Positions 9,620 through 18,706 of a stretch of 64,000 nt of DNA are shown here, piece after piece (position 1 is the stretch's first letter; every line of letters starts with the position of its first letter). Where the stretch lies: positions 1 to 64,000 of the forward strand of contig NZ_JAPZUB010000004.1 of the NCBI RefSeq assembly GCF_027533505.1. The letters run 5' to 3'. Below the pieces are notes generated by a model. It saw only the letters and a list, made by a program, of their open reading frames with translations, was not told the DNA's origin and did no database searches. The position numbers were made by a program, and so were the translations under genes. Source of the DNA: Flavobacterium sp. Lineage in GTDB: Bacteria > Bacteroidota > Bacteroidia > Flavobacteriales > Flavobacteriaceae.

Positions 9620-10045
9620 TTATTCTTCAATGGCAATAGCACTTTGTGCTGTACTCGTGGGAACGTCGGGACGAACAGGTCTGTAAACCTCGGTTATGCC
9701 ATTGCTCCGCACGACCGTATCATAATGAAATTCTACAGAGGTCAACCGATCGATTTCTTTGATGATACAACTTCCCGATACTTTAGCACCCTCAACTTCA
9801 AGCGTAATCCATGCGCCAGAGGTAGGTTTGTTTTGGGTAAAGTATTGAAACATCGCTTTGGAAATGGATTCCACCAAGTCTGCTCGTGCATGAAAGGTAC
9901 TCACGATTACCGTGTGACCGCTCTGGTATCGAACAATGTATTCCATACCATTTTTACCATAAGCATAAGGCTTGATCGAATTACCTTGTGCAAAACTTTG
10001 TCCCATACTCATCATCCCCAGAATAAGAATGATAATGTATCGCAT
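9620..10045 (-). CDS. Secreted protein of unknown function, paralog of the next gene
   Basis: 141 aa with a signal peptide (ends SFAQ, about residue 20). I do not recognise the family. It clearly aligns with the neighbour at 10263-10658: shared landmarks are YGKNGMEYI, TVIVSTF, a KAMFQYF helix, KVSGSCII and the end block NGITEVYR. One cysteine remains (in SGSCII). The C-terminal 20 residues are low-complexity (PTSTAQSA). The mature part is about 120 aa and mixed alpha/beta in pattern, probably periplasmic. Both genes have separate upstream gaps, so they may be transcribed independently. Confidence 0.75.
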   Translation of the reverse strand: MRYIIILILGMMSMGQSFAQGNSIKPYAYGKNGMEYIVRYQSGHTVIVSTFHARADLVESISKAMFQYFTQNKPTSGAWITLEVEGAKVSGSCIIKEIDRLTSVEFHYDTVVRSNGITEVYRPVRPDVPTSTAQSAIAIEE

Positions 10046-10210
10046 AGATTCGTAGGTTAAGTTACAATTCGATTTGGGGCAGAATTGTTTAAACTTGTTT
10101 ACTTTCCTGAATCAAGTGTACGAACAAAATCGATAAAATACAAATAAAATCGACAAATGGTAATAAATGATATTATTTGTAATATAAATCTTATTTTTTA
10201 CAAGATGAGG

Positions 10211-10236
10211 CAAAAAAAATCCCCCGACAAGGAGGA
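10211..10236 (-). terminator. Terminator of the second secreted paralog
   Basis: On the minus strand TCCTCC pairs with GGGGGA (one U-G wobble) around a five-base loop, then eight T. It lies 27 bases beyond the stop at 10263. Confidence 0.55.
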
Positions 10237-10262
10237 GTTTTCAATACGATTTAGCATAGGGA

Positions 10263-10658
10263 TTACCCTTGATGCATTCGGTACAATTCGGTGATGCCAT
10301 TCGGCCATTCGATTTTTTCAAAGTGAAATTCGACAGCCGTTAGTTTTCCTTTTTTAGTTACAATACATTTGCCCGTAACTTTTGCAAAATCACCATCGAT
10401 AGTCACCGTCACGGGACCCGAATCATTATTTCGTAATTCATCCCAATAATATTGGTACACTTTATTGGCGATGTCTTCTTTGATACTTAGTTTGGAGTTG
10501 TACGTGCTTACAATTATGGTCTCTTTGGGAGAGGTGGCAATGAGTTCCATGCCATTGTAACCGTAGCGATACGTTTTGACACATTGTTCTTTACAAGTGC
10601 TTTGTGCTGATGCAAAGGTAGCAAACAACAGGAGCATTAGCGTGGTGCATTGTTTCAT
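10263..10658 (-). CDS. Secreted protein of unknown function, paralog of the previous gene
   Basis: 131 aa with a signal peptide (ends ASAQ, about residue 19). It shares the order of conserved blocks with the protein at 9620-10045: YGYNGMELI, TIIVSTYN, a NKVYQYYW helix, KVTGKCIV, LTAVEFHFE and NGITELYR. It differs by two extra N-terminal cysteines (STCKEQCVK) that could form a disulfide and by lacking the Ala/Thr tail. It is probably the result of a tandem duplication. No function can be assigned; a terminator follows at 10211-10236. Confidence 0.75.
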   Translation of the reverse strand: MKQCTTLMLLLFATFASAQSTCKEQCVKTYRYGYNGMELIATSPKETIIVSTYNSKLSIKEDIANKVYQYYWDELRNNDSGPVTVTIDGDFAKVTGKCIVTKKGKLTAVEFHFEKIEWPNGITELYRMHQG

Positions 10659-10760
10659 AGTTAAGTAGTTTGGGATCTAACTTGGGGCGAATTTAAAAAA
10701 ATAATTTAGATAAAAAACAATAACTCGGTGAATTATAGCATTTTTCAGATTATTTTATGA

Positions 10761-10799
10761 AAAAAGTCCGACACTTCTTAAGCACCGGACTTTTTTTTT
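10761..10799 (-). terminator. GAPDH terminator
   Basis: AAAAAGTCCG pairs with CGGACTTTTT, with an inner stem formed through G-U pairs in minus-strand RNA; A and T runs flank both sides. It lies just beyond the stop at 10813. Confidence 0.75.
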
Positions 10800-10812
10800 G
10801 AATTAATAACTA

Positions 10813-12261
10813 TTAATAGTACGTATAGCGTCGTACTTTGGAAATGTATTTCGCTAGGCGTATCACCTGATGACTGTATCCATACTCGTTGTCATACCAA
10901 ACGTATAAGACAATATTTTTTCCATCGCCTGAAACAATAGTAGCGTTGCTGTCATAAATGGATGGTGCTGAAGTGCCTACAATGTCAGAAGAAACCAACT
11001 CGTTGTTGAGTGAATATTTGATTTGCTCTACCAATTCCCCTTCTAAGGCATATTTTCGCATAATGTTATTGACTTCCGCTACCGTAGTCGTTTTTCCTAC
11101 TTCCAAATTCAAAACGACCAATGAACCATTGGGTACGGGAACACGAATTGCATTGGAGGTTAGTTTTCCAGCCAAACTTGGCAAGGCTTTAGCAACAGCA
11201 CTCCCAGCTCCCGTTTCGGTTATTACCATATTCAGGGCTGCGGCTCTTCCACGACGGTATTTTTTGTGCATGTTATCGACCAAATTCTGGTCGTTGGTGT
11301 AGGCATGAATCGTTTCTAAGTGTCCTTTTACCACACCAAGGGTATCTTCAATGGCTTTTAAAACTGGGGTAATCGCGTTGGTAGTACATGATGCCGCGGA
11401 ATAAATTTTAACTTCATCCGGATTATAATCATTATGATTTACCCCGTGAACAATATTGGGTACGCCTTTTCCTGGCGCTGTAAGCAATACTTTTTCAACC
11501 CCTTTGGATGTCAAATGTCTTTTTAACGCTTCTTCCGTAGTAAACGCTCCTGTATTATCAATAACGAGCGCCTCTTCAATTCCGTATTGGGTATAATCAA
11601 TTTCCTCGGGACCCGCAGCGGTAATGATATGCACTGTAGTTCCATTGATGATAAGGGCATTATTTTCGACATCGGCTGAAACAGATCCTTCAAAATCGCC
11701 ATGAACAGAGTCGTACCGCAACAAGGAAGCTCTTTTTTCCAATGACTGTGCATCGTTGCGGTCACGGGTAACAATAGCACGTAAACGCAATTGTTCCCCT
11801 TTTCCAATTTTACTCATCATTTCTCGAGCGAGCAAACGACCAATACGTCCAAAACCATATAAAACCACATCTTTAGGCTTGATTTCCTGCGATTTTTTGG
11901 ATTCCTTTAAACGATCAATCACAAAAGCACGCGGATCATGCACCGCATTAGTGTCCATGTGGAATTCGTAAGTAAGCTTTCCAATATCAATGCGTGAGGG
12001 CGGTAAATCAAGATTCGATAAGGCTTTGGCAATTTCAACAGTATCAAAAACATTTATTGGTTTTTGAATGAATTCCCCCGCATATTCATGCAAGTTCATT
12101 ACATCGCTTACATTTCGATTCAACAAAGGATTGCGGAAGAAGATTAACTCTATGGATTTGTCATACCATAAATCACTCACAATTTTGATGATGTCGATGG
12201 CTGCTTTTCTTCGGTCAACTTGAAAAGCAAGTTCCTTTTCGTACTGTTGGTTTGTTGTCAT
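10813..12261 (-). CDS. Glyceraldehyde-3-phosphate dehydrogenase, long form
   Basis: Oxidises glyceraldehyde-3-phosphate in glycolysis or the reverse reaction in gluconeogenesis. The 482-aa product is about 150 residues longer than classical GAPDH because of an N-terminal extension (about 1-128), a form common in Bacteroidota and some gammaproteobacteria. The Rossmann motif GFGRIGR is at 136-142, the catalytic Cys is C292 in SAASCTTN, and the C-terminal WYDNEYGYS block is present. I start at MTTNQQYEKE; 18 further in-frame codons overlap the -7 box (TACTTTTG at 12303-12310, minus). Cofactor preference cannot be read from the sequence. Confidence 0.95.
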   Translation of the reverse strand: MTTNQQYEKELAFQVDRRKAAIDIIKIVSDLWYDKSIELIFFRNPLLNRNVSDVMNLHEYAGEFIQKPINVFDTVEIAKALSNLDLPPSRIDIGKLTYEFHMDTNAVHDPRAFVIDRLKESKKSQEIKPKDVVLYGFGRIGRLLAREMMSKIGKGEQLRLRAIVTRDRNDAQSLEKRASLLRYDSVHGDFEGSVSADVENNALIINGTTVHIITAAGPEEIDYTQYGIEEALVIDNTGAFTTEEALKRHLTSKGVEKVLLTAPGKGVPNIVHGVNHNDYNPDEVKIYSAASCTTNAITPVLKAIEDTLGVVKGHLETIHAYTNDQNLVDNMHKKYRRGRAAALNMVITETGAGSAVAKALPSLAGKLTSNAIRVPVPNGSLVVLNLEVGKTTTVAEVNNIMRKYALEGELVEQIKYSLNNELVSSDIVGTSAPSIYDSNATIVSGDGKNIVLYVWYDNEYGYSHQVIRLAKYISKVRRYTYY

Positions 12262-12302
12262 GATTGAAAAGATAAGGTGGAGTTGTGTTTTAAAATTTGG
12301 TG

Positions 12303-12310
12303 CAAAAGTA
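12303..12310 (-). promoter_or_regulatory. Putative GAPDH -7 promoter element
   Basis: The minus strand reads TACTTTTG, fitting TAnnTTTG, 41 bases before the GAPDH start. A well-spaced TTG was not found. Confidence 0.4.
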
Positions 12311-12352
12311 ATCAACTATAACGTTTTCGTAAAATAAATTGAAACATTTTTT

Positions 12353-12388
12353 TCAAAAAAAATAGCCACCCGTCTGTACGAATGGCTA
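12353..12388 (-). terminator. Terminator of the DegP-type protease gene
   Basis: Minus-strand TAGCCATTCG pairs over 10 bp (two U-G wobbles) with CGGGTGGCTA and is followed by a long U tract (A run at 12353-12362). Confidence 0.8.
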
Positions 12389-12411
12389 CTGCGTTTTTTT
12401 GAAGATTTTGG

Positions 12412-13800
12412 TTAGATTATAAAGCGTAAAATCTGACCGTTTTTGGTGAGTAAACGCACACTCGCTCCCTCGCGGTCATCTTTGTTTCCGAGCATTTTGG
12501 AAACCGCCTCTACATCCGCTGCATTCGTATTGTCAATGCTCAATATAATGCTTCCCACCAATTCATCTTTGTAGGGTAGTAATCGCTCATTGGTCACATT
12601 TTTAATCCGCACTCCCGATTCAATATTGTACCGTTTTTTATCGGCAGCCGACAGATTTTCCAATTCTAAGCCTCTAAATTCTGTATTAATCACATCGTTC
12701 TTGACTAAGGTTACCGGAATTACTTTGGTTTGCCCTTCACGAATCACCGTTACATTAATTCGGTCGTTGGGTCGTTTGGTATTCAAATACCCCGTTAATT
12801 CAGGATAGGTAGTTATCTTTTGGTTGTCCAATTTTACAATAACATCTCCTTTTTTGATGCCTGCTTTTGCCGCTCCCGAATTTTCAATCACATTAGTTAT
12901 GTAATAGCCTTCCGTTTGCTTGATGCCCAACTCTTTGGCCCGAACCCCATTCAATTCATTTCCAACAGCGCCCAAAACACCGCGTTGTACATTCCCAAAC
13001 TCCATGATGTCTTCAATGATTTTTCGGGTAATGTTGGAGGGTACAGCAAAAGAATATCCCGCATAACTTCCCGTAGGAGAAGAAATCATGGTGTTAATTC
13101 CAATCAACTCGCCACGCGTATTGACCAATGCACCTCCACTGTTTCCTGGATTTACCGCCGCATCTGTTTGAATAAAGGATTGAATACCATTGGTGTCCAA
13201 ATTACGCGCTTTGGCCGATACAATCCCCGCTGTTACTGTTGAGGTTAAATTGTACGGGTTACCTACCGCCAACACCCATTCGCCAACACGAACTTGATCA
13301 GAATCGGCGAAGGTGGCATAGGGGAGTTTTTCATCGGCGTCAATTTTTAACAAAGCAATATCCATTTTAGAATCGGTTCCAATTAACTTCGCCTTATACA
13401 CTTTTTTATTGTTTAAAGTGACTTCAAGTTGATTGGCATCTTTGATCACGTGGTTGTTGGTCACAATATAGCCGTCTTGCGAAATAATTACACCCGAACC
13501 GGTACCGATTTGCTCTTGTTGAATCCCGCCGCGCGCGCCATAGAAAAATTCACGAATCGGGTCGTAAACTGTGCGAACCGAAACATTTTTAACGTGAACT
13601 ACCGTATGTACCGCTTGATCGGCTGCCGCAGTGAAATCTATATTTTCTGCGCCCAAGGTCACATTGCGTGAGCCATATTGGGGTGCCATGGTTACAATTG
13701 AATTCCCCTTGCGTTGGGATTCAAAAAACAGTTTATACCCTACCAACGTAGTGGCTCCACTTACAATGGCTATAAATAATAATGCACTATATCGTTTCAT
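12412..13800 (-). CDS. DegP/DegQ (HtrA)-family serine protease
   Basis: Periplasmic quality-control protease and chaperone. 462 aa: N-terminal hydrophobic signal or anchor (about 5-25); trypsin-like domain with the triad H117 (TNNHVIK), D147 (SKMDIALL) and S221 (NPGNSGGAL); PDZ1 about 270-355; a shorter PDZ2 about 365-462. The order is that of Do-family proteases. It is transcribed alone, with its own terminator, and faces dapF across a 134-base divergent gap. Confidence 0.95.
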   Translation of the reverse strand: MKRYSALLFIAIVSGATTLVGYKLFFESQRKGNSIVTMAPQYGSRNVTLGAENIDFTAAADQAVHTVVHVKNVSVRTVYDPIREFFYGARGGIQQEQIGTGSGVIISQDGYIVTNNHVIKDANQLEVTLNNKKVYKAKLIGTDSKMDIALLKIDADEKLPYATFADSDQVRVGEWVLAVGNPYNLTSTVTAGIVSAKARNLDTNGIQSFIQTDAAVNPGNSGGALVNTRGELIGINTMISSPTGSYAGYSFAVPSNITRKIIEDIMEFGNVQRGVLGAVGNELNGVRAKELGIKQTEGYYITNVIENSGAAKAGIKKGDVIVKLDNQKITTYPELTGYLNTKRPNDRINVTVIREGQTKVIPVTLVKNDVINTEFRGLELENLSAADKKRYNIESGVRIKNVTNERLLPYKDELVGSIILSIDNTNAADVEAVSKMLGNKDDREGASVRLLTKNGQILRFII

Positions 13801-13885
13801 TTCTTTAATTTTTATCTACTATTTAACCTCAAAATTATAAAATTATTACCCGGTCATTTTTCCTTTAACGCTCGTTTAACATTGT

Positions 13886-13914
13886 TTGGCGTGCCTTTAA
13901 TATTTGTAACTTTG
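13886..13914 (+). promoter_or_regulatory. Promoter of dapF
   Basis: TTG (13886-13888), an 18-base spacer and TAACTTTG (13907-13914) match the flavobacterial consensus; dapF begins 21 bases later. A second TTG at 13882-13884 gives a 22-base spacer. Confidence 0.7.
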
Positions 13915-13934
13915 TACTTTAGGTTCGTATAAAA

Positions 13935-14738
13935 ATGACTATTCCCTTTTACAAATACCACGGCACAGGAAACGACTTTATACTGATTGACAACCGTCAA
14001 CTCACGTTTCCCAAAAATGATACCAAAACCATCCAATATATGTGCAACCGACGCTTTGGCATTGGTGCCGATGGGTTGATTTTGTTGGAAAATGACAATT
14101 TGACCGACACGTCTGCCGAAAAGGTCGATTTTAAAATGGTGTATTATAATGCCGACGGACAAGAGAGCAGTATGTGTGGAAACGGAGGGCGTTGTTTGAC
14201 CGCATTTGCCAAAAAGTTGGGCATTATCCATACTTGTGCTACATTTTTGGCAGTGGACGGTTTGCATCATGCAACGATTTCCGATTCAGATGTGGTCTCA
14301 CTACAAATGATAGATGTAAACGAAATTTCGTTTCAATCCGATTATGTTTTTCTCAACACGGGTTCACCGCATCATGTAACCTTGGTCGACGATTTGGATC
14401 AGCTTGATGTTAAAAAAGAAGGGGCAGCTATTCGGTATTCAAAATTGTACGGACAGGCGGGGAGTAATGTCAATTTTGTGCAACCATTGAGCGATAATCA
14501 TTTTCGATTGCGAACCTATGAACGGGGAGTAGAAGATGAAACGCTGTCTTGCGGAACGGGGGCTACAGCGGTTGCTATAGCCATGCAGGCGCTGGGAAAA
14601 ACGCATGCCTCTTTGATTGATTTAGCGGTAGAAGGCGGGAAGCTACAAGTTTCCTTTACGGTGGTGGACGGAAGATACACCCAAGTGCATTTGATTGGGC
14701 CTGCTACATTTGTATTTGAAGGAAAAATAGAACTCTGA
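13935..14738 (+). CDS. dapF: Diaminopimelate epimerase
   Basis: Converts LL- to meso-diaminopimelate for lysine and peptidoglycan synthesis, cofactor-free. 267 aa, normal length. Both catalytic cysteines are visible: C81 in SSMCGNGGRC and C206 in TLSCGTGAT. The N-terminal block YHGTGNDFILIDNR is typical. It is the first gene of a run with overlapping junctions (the next ATG shares one base with the stop) that leads through an acetyltransferase to mltG, so cell-wall synthesis is a common theme. Confidence 0.97.
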   Translation: MTIPFYKYHGTGNDFILIDNRQLTFPKNDTKTIQYMCNRRFGIGADGLILLENDNLTDTSAEKVDFKMVYYNADGQESSMCGNGGRCLTAFAKKLGIIHTCATFLAVDGLHHATISDSDVVSLQMIDVNEISFQSDYVFLNTGSPHHVTLVDDLDQLDVKKEGAAIRYSKLYGQAGSNVNFVQPLSDNHFRLRTYERGVEDETLSCGTGATAVAIAMQALGKTHASLIDLAVEGGKLQVSFTVVDGRYTQVHLIGPATFVFEGKIEL

Positions 14739-15289
14739 TGCAAACATTACAAGGACATTCGGTTTATCTACGTGCTTTAGAGCCTGAAGATTTAGAGTTT
14801 TTATATGCTATTGAAAATGACGAATCCATTTGGGAAGTGAGCCATACCCTCACGCCTTACAGTCGGTTTTTGATTCGGCAATACCTCGAAAACGCGCATC
14901 ACGATATTTTTGAAGCCAAACAACTTCGTTTAGCCATTTGTTTACAAGGATCGGCCACGGCGATTGGTTTAATTGATCTTTTCGATTTTGACCCAGTGCA
15001 TCGACGTGCAGGAATTGGCATCCTTATCAAAGATGAAGAGGATCGCGGGAAGGGCTTAGGTAAAGAAGCGCTAGAGTTGCTCATAAAGTATGCTTTTCAT
15101 CACTTGCAATTGCATCAGGTCTATGCAAATATCGGTGTAGAAAATACCGCAAGCACCGCTCTTTTTACTACATTTGGCTTTCAAAAAATTGGCCTGAAAA
15201 AAGATTGGATTTATCGAAACGGGCAGTATTTTGACGAAGCACTTTATCAATTGATTCAAAACAAAAACAACGAACATGTTCGCGAATAA
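14738..15289 (+). CDS. GNAT-family N-acetyltransferase
   Basis: 183 aa, RimJ/RimL-like. The N-terminal YLRALEPEDLEFLY and the acetyl-CoA loop region DRGKGLGKEALELL (about residues 104-117) mark the fold; the block NTASTALFTTFGFQKIG is the usual C-terminal motif. The substrate is unknown. The gene overlaps dapF by one base and mltG by 14 bases, so it is co-translated with cell-wall genes. Confidence 0.9.
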   Translation: MQTLQGHSVYLRALEPEDLEFLYAIENDESIWEVSHTLTPYSRFLIRQYLENAHHDIFEAKQLRLAICLQGSATAIGLIDLFDFDPVHRRAGIGILIKDEEDRGKGLGKEALELLIKYAFHHLQLHQVYANIGVENTASTALFTTFGFQKIGLKKDWIYRNGQYFDEALYQLIQNKNNEHVRE

Positions 15290-16310
15290 GAAAAAACTAC
15301 TTTACATCCTTGGAGGTTTGGCTTTGCTTATAGGAATAGCGGGTTACCTGCGTTTTTTTGCTTCCAATACTACTTTCAATGAAAATGAGAAATGGGTTAC
15401 TATACCTACAGGCTCTACTTTTGAAGATGTCAAAAAAATAATGGCGCCCTACATCAACGGTATGGGCGGTTTTGAAAATATGGCGGCGCTTCGTCGGTAC
15501 GATAAAAATGTGAAGCCCGGTCGGTTTTTATTGGAGAAAGGAATGGGGAACTTCGGTTTGGTAGCCGCTTTACGTCACAACAGACCAGTAAAGCTAACCT
15601 TCAACAACCAAGAACGTTTGGAGGATTTGTGTGTGCGTTTTAGCCAACAAATAGAACCCGATACGACCCAACTTTTGAGGGTGTTCCGGGATAGTGTATT
15701 TTTAAAAGAAAATGGTTTTACCAAAGAAAATGTGATGGCGATGTTCATTCCCAATTCGTATGAATTTTATTGGAATGTTTCGGCGGAGAAATTTCGCGAT
15801 AAAATGCTTCAAGAATACAAACGTTTCTGGAATGCCGATCGGCTGGCTAAGGCCGAAAAACTTGGGATGTCTCCTGTTGAAGTGATTACACTGGCCTCTA
15901 TTGTTCATAAAGAAACAGTAAAAAAAGATGAACGTCCTCGCGTTGCTGGGGCTTATTTGAATCGTATAAATCAAGGTATGCCATTGCAAGCCGATCCCAC
16001 AGTTATTTATGCATTGAAATTAAAATCCAATGATTTTACGCAAGTAATCAAAAGGGTCTTGTTTGCCGATTTATCGATTGATTCACCCTACAATACGTAT
16101 GTATATGCAGGGTTGCCTCCAGGACCTATTGCCATGCCCGATATCTCTGCAATTGATGCTGTCTTACAACCCGAAAAACATAATTTTATATTTTTCTGTG
16201 CTAGCGTAGATCGTTTTGGGTACCATGAGTTTGCATCTTCATATGCCGAACATCAAATCAATGCAAAACGCTACGCCGATTGGATTAATTCAACAGGTAC
16301 AACGCGATAA
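15276..16310 (+). CDS. mltG: Endolytic murein transglycosylase MltG
   Basis: Inner-membrane enzyme that cleaves nascent glycan strands and helps end their polymerisation. 344 aa with one N-terminal transmembrane helix (about 6-27) and a YceG domain. The catalytic region is ITLASIVHKET, with the predicted Glu in HKE, followed by RVAGAYLNRI and LQADPTVIYA, which are diagnostic. It lies in the dapF operon, directly upstream of a DUF2279 gene (2-base gap). Confidence 0.95.
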   Translation: MFANKKKLLYILGGLALLIGIAGYLRFFASNTTFNENEKWVTIPTGSTFEDVKKIMAPYINGMGGFENMAALRRYDKNVKPGRFLLEKGMGNFGLVAALRHNRPVKLTFNNQERLEDLCVRFSQQIEPDTTQLLRVFRDSVFLKENGFTKENVMAMFIPNSYEFYWNVSAEKFRDKMLQEYKRFWNADRLAKAEKLGMSPVEVITLASIVHKETVKKDERPRVAGAYLNRINQGMPLQADPTVIYALKLKSNDFTQVIKRVLFADLSIDSPYNTYVYAGLPPGPIAMPDISAIDAVLQPEKHNFIFFCASVDRFGYHEFASSYAEHQINAKRYADWINSTGTTR

Positions 16311-16312
16311 CC

Positions 16313-17221
16313 ATGTTCCGGTGGTTGCTTTTATTTGTTGGACTCTTCGCGGGGAGTTTGCATGCGCAACAAGAATCGTATTCGTTTCTAAAACCATCAG
16401 ATACCTTACATATTCCCCGAAGAAATGCCGTTGTAATCACCACTGCTGGATTGGGGGCAACCGCATTGGTTGGTCTTCATCAATTATGGTATAAAGGGTA
16501 TCCCCAATCGCAATTTCATTTTATAAATGACAATAACGAATGGCTACAAATGGACAAAGCGGGACATGTATTTTCCTGTTACCATTTAAGCCGGTTAGGT
16601 GCCGAGTCGTTTCGTTGGGCAGGGATGACGACCAAAAGTCAGTTGCTTTATGGGTCGGCCTCCGCTTTAGCCTTTATGACTGCTGTTGAAGTTTTTGATG
16701 GATTCTCGGCCGAATGGGGAGCCTCATGGGGCGACATCATTGCCAATACTTCTGGAACGGCTTTGTATGTGGGACAAGAATTACTGTGGAAAGAGCAACG
16801 AATTGTACCCAAATTTTCCTTCCAACAAACCCATTTTGCGCCCCAACGCCCCACTATTTTAGGCTCAAGTTTTCAAGAGCAACTGCTTAAAGATTACAAT
16901 GGTCAAACGTATTGGTTGTCGTTTACTTTAGCCGATTTTTTTAAATCTTCAAAAATTCCACCTTGGTTGTGTATTGCTTTGGGATACGGAGCCGACGGTA
17001 TGCTCGCCGGTCGCAGTGAGTCAAAGGCATTTTTGGCGGGGGGCAATGACACGCGTCAACGACAGTTTTATCTTAGTTTGGACATAAATCTAACGAAAAT
17101 ACGCACAAATAATAGGCTTTTAAAAACCCTTTTTTCTGTTTTTAATGTGGTGAAAATTCCAGCGCCAACCCTTGAATATCAAGCCTCCGGAAAGTGGATT
17201 GGGCATTGGATTTATTTTTAA
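16313..17221 (+). CDS. DUF2279 family protein
   Basis: 302 aa with a signal peptide (ends LHAQ). The conserved core is DKAGHVFSCYHLSRLG followed by membrane-like helices (about 105-125) and EWGASWGDIIANTSG, the DUF2279 (YfiM-like) signature. Family members are found in the outer envelope of Bacteroidota; their role is unknown. It is the last gene of the dapF operon by spacing. The C-terminal 80 residues vary. Confidence 0.85.
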   Translation: MFRWLLLFVGLFAGSLHAQQESYSFLKPSDTLHIPRRNAVVITTAGLGATALVGLHQLWYKGYPQSQFHFINDNNEWLQMDKAGHVFSCYHLSRLGAESFRWAGMTTKSQLLYGSASALAFMTAVEVFDGFSAEWGASWGDIIANTSGTALYVGQELLWKEQRIVPKFSFQQTHFAPQRPTILGSSFQEQLLKDYNGQTYWLSFTLADFFKSSKIPPWLCIALGYGADGMLAGRSESKAFLAGGNDTRQRQFYLSLDINLTKIRTNNRLLKTLFSVFNVVKIPAPTLEYQASGKWIGHWIYF

Positions 17222-17319
17222 GAATTAATTAACTGCCTGATATTCAAGTTTTATATTAAAAAAGGTCGTATATTTGCCCCCGCTAATCAAGTGGTGACAG
17301 GACTTGGAAAACACACTTT

Positions 17320-17955
17320 ATGATCAGAAAATGGACGTATTACCTTACCATTTTACTTGTTATCGGATTTATTAGTTCCGCATTCAAACCTCTCAATGTC
17401 GAAGCACACGATTGGTTTCACATTAGTGAAGATGAGGAATTGTTGTATCAATATCCTTCTTTAAATCCCTCAGATTACACCCACAATGCCATTCCTTTTA
17501 CAGGGAAATATTTTATCGGTTTCCGCGAAGCACTTGCTTTTAAGGAATCGCAGGGCAATTACCGAAAAGTGAATACCAAAGGATTTATGGGGAAGTACCA
17601 ATTTGGAACACAAACCTTAGCCTCGATAGGTGTCCATAATCCTTCTGCCTTTATGCGCAGTCCAGAAATGCAAGAAAAAGCTTTTGTGGCTTTGTTGAAA
17701 AAGCACAAATGGATATTACAGGACGAAATTAAACGCTATCGCGGAAAGACCATTGATGGCGTGTATGTTACGGAGTCGGGTATTTTGGCAGCGGCTCATT
17801 TGGGTGGACCGGGTTCGGTACGCCGATTTTTAGAGTCGCAAGGAAAACGCAAATGCCATGATGGTTATGGTACTTCGGTGAAAACCTATATGAAACGATT
17901 CGGGGGCTACGAAACCCACCAGATTAAAGCGGAGAAAAATCCGAAAGTAAATTAA
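17320..17955 (+). CDS. Secreted lysozyme-like (lytic transglycosylase-type) protein
   Basis: 211 aa. A signal or anchor helix (about 5-24) precedes a region resembling lysozyme-like glycoside folds: FKESQGNY (candidate catalytic Glu near residue 77), GFMGKYQFG, and an AAHLGGPGSVRRFL block. The combination suggests peptidoglycan cleavage, in keeping with mltG upstream. A -7 box TATATTTG lies at 17269-17276, so it probably has its own promoter. A terminator at 17961-17985 follows the stop. The exact family is uncertain. Confidence 0.65.
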   Translation: MIRKWTYYLTILLVIGFISSAFKPLNVEAHDWFHISEDEELLYQYPSLNPSDYTHNAIPFTGKYFIGFREALAFKESQGNYRKVNTKGFMGKYQFGTQTLASIGVHNPSAFMRSPEMQEKAFVALLKKHKWILQDEIKRYRGKTIDGVYVTESGILAAAHLGGPGSVRRFLESQGKRKCHDGYGTSVKTYMKRFGGYETHQIKAEKNPKVN

Positions 17956-17960
17956 TTAAG

Positions 17961-17985
17961 AGAACCTCCTTTAGGAGGTTTTTTT
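17961..17985. terminator. Bidirectional terminator between convergent genes
   Basis: AACCTCCT (17963-17970) and AGGAGGTT (17973-17980) form an eight-bp stem, followed by a T tract. It separates the lysozyme-like gene from the methyltransferase gene, whose stop overlaps its right end. Confidence 0.85.
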
Positions 17986-18706
17986 ATGCGTTTTTGTGAA
18001 GAATAAAGAGGGTAGGGCGCTTGTCAAGGTCTACTTTATTGCGTTTCCAATCGGCAATTCGTAAGGTTTTGATGTATTCGGTGGGAAGCGTAATATCGGT
18101 TGCCACACAGAGTAAGGTGTTGGGATGCAATGTTTGCATCAAATCGTCCATGAGTTTATTGTTTCGATACGGTGTTTCGATAAATAATTGCGATTGATTG
18201 CGTTCTTGAGAGAGACGTTCCCAGTTTTTTAGGGTAGCTTTTTTATCATTTTTATCAATGGGTAGATATCCGTTAAATGCAAAACTTTGGCCATTCATCC
18301 CACTAGCCATCAACGCCAGCAAAATCGAGGAAGGACCCACCAAAGGAATGACTTGTATGCCCAATTCGTGTGCTAATTTTACAATAACAGCACCCGGATC
18401 GGCAACGCCTGGACAACCGGCTTCACTCATTAAACCTACCGATATTCCCTCCAAACAAGGTTGTATCATTCCGCGATGTTCCTGTACATCCGTATGTTTG
18501 TTTAAGGTGTAAAGGTGTAAAGAAGGTTGCGGTTTTTCAGGAGCAATTTTTTTGATAAATCGACGAGCCGTTTTCTCATTTTCAACCACATAATAATCTA
18601 AGGTTTCTACAGCCCGTTGTACTGTAAAAGGCAAGACTTCCATAGGGTTGTTTTCGCCCAATGGTATAGGAATAAGGTATAGTTTGCCTTTAGGATTTGA
18701 TTCCAT
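17984..18706 (-). CDS. RsmI-like SAM-dependent methyltransferase (tetrapyrrole methylase fold)
   Basis: 240 aa. It has the RsmI-like start KGKLYLIPIPLGE, the SEAGCPGVADPG loop (about 95-106) and VGPSSILLALMASG, all typical of the 16S rRNA 2'-O-methyltransferase family. It is shorter than E. coli RsmI and lacks the C-terminal domain, as is usual for this second Bacteroidota form, so rRNA as substrate is inferred. The start is ATG at 18706; the codon before it is TTG. Its ATG shares one base with the stop of the phosphatase gene. Confidence 0.85.
   Translation of the reverse strand: MESNPKGKLYLIPIPLGENNPMEVLPFTVQRAVETLDYYVVENEKTARRFIKKIAPEKPQPSLHLYTLNKHTDVQEHRGMIQPCLEGISVGLMSEAGCPGVADPGAVIVKLAHELGIQVIPLVGPSSILLALMASGMNGQSFAFNGYLPIDKNDKKATLKNWERLSQERNQSQLFIETPYRNNKLMDDLMQTLHPNTLLCVATDITLPTEYIKTLRIADWKRNKVDLDKRPTLFILHKNA

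Noticed and set aside
9644..10060. 138-codon plus-strand ORF
   Set aside because: Antisense shadow of the secreted protein gene with signal peptide on the minus strand.
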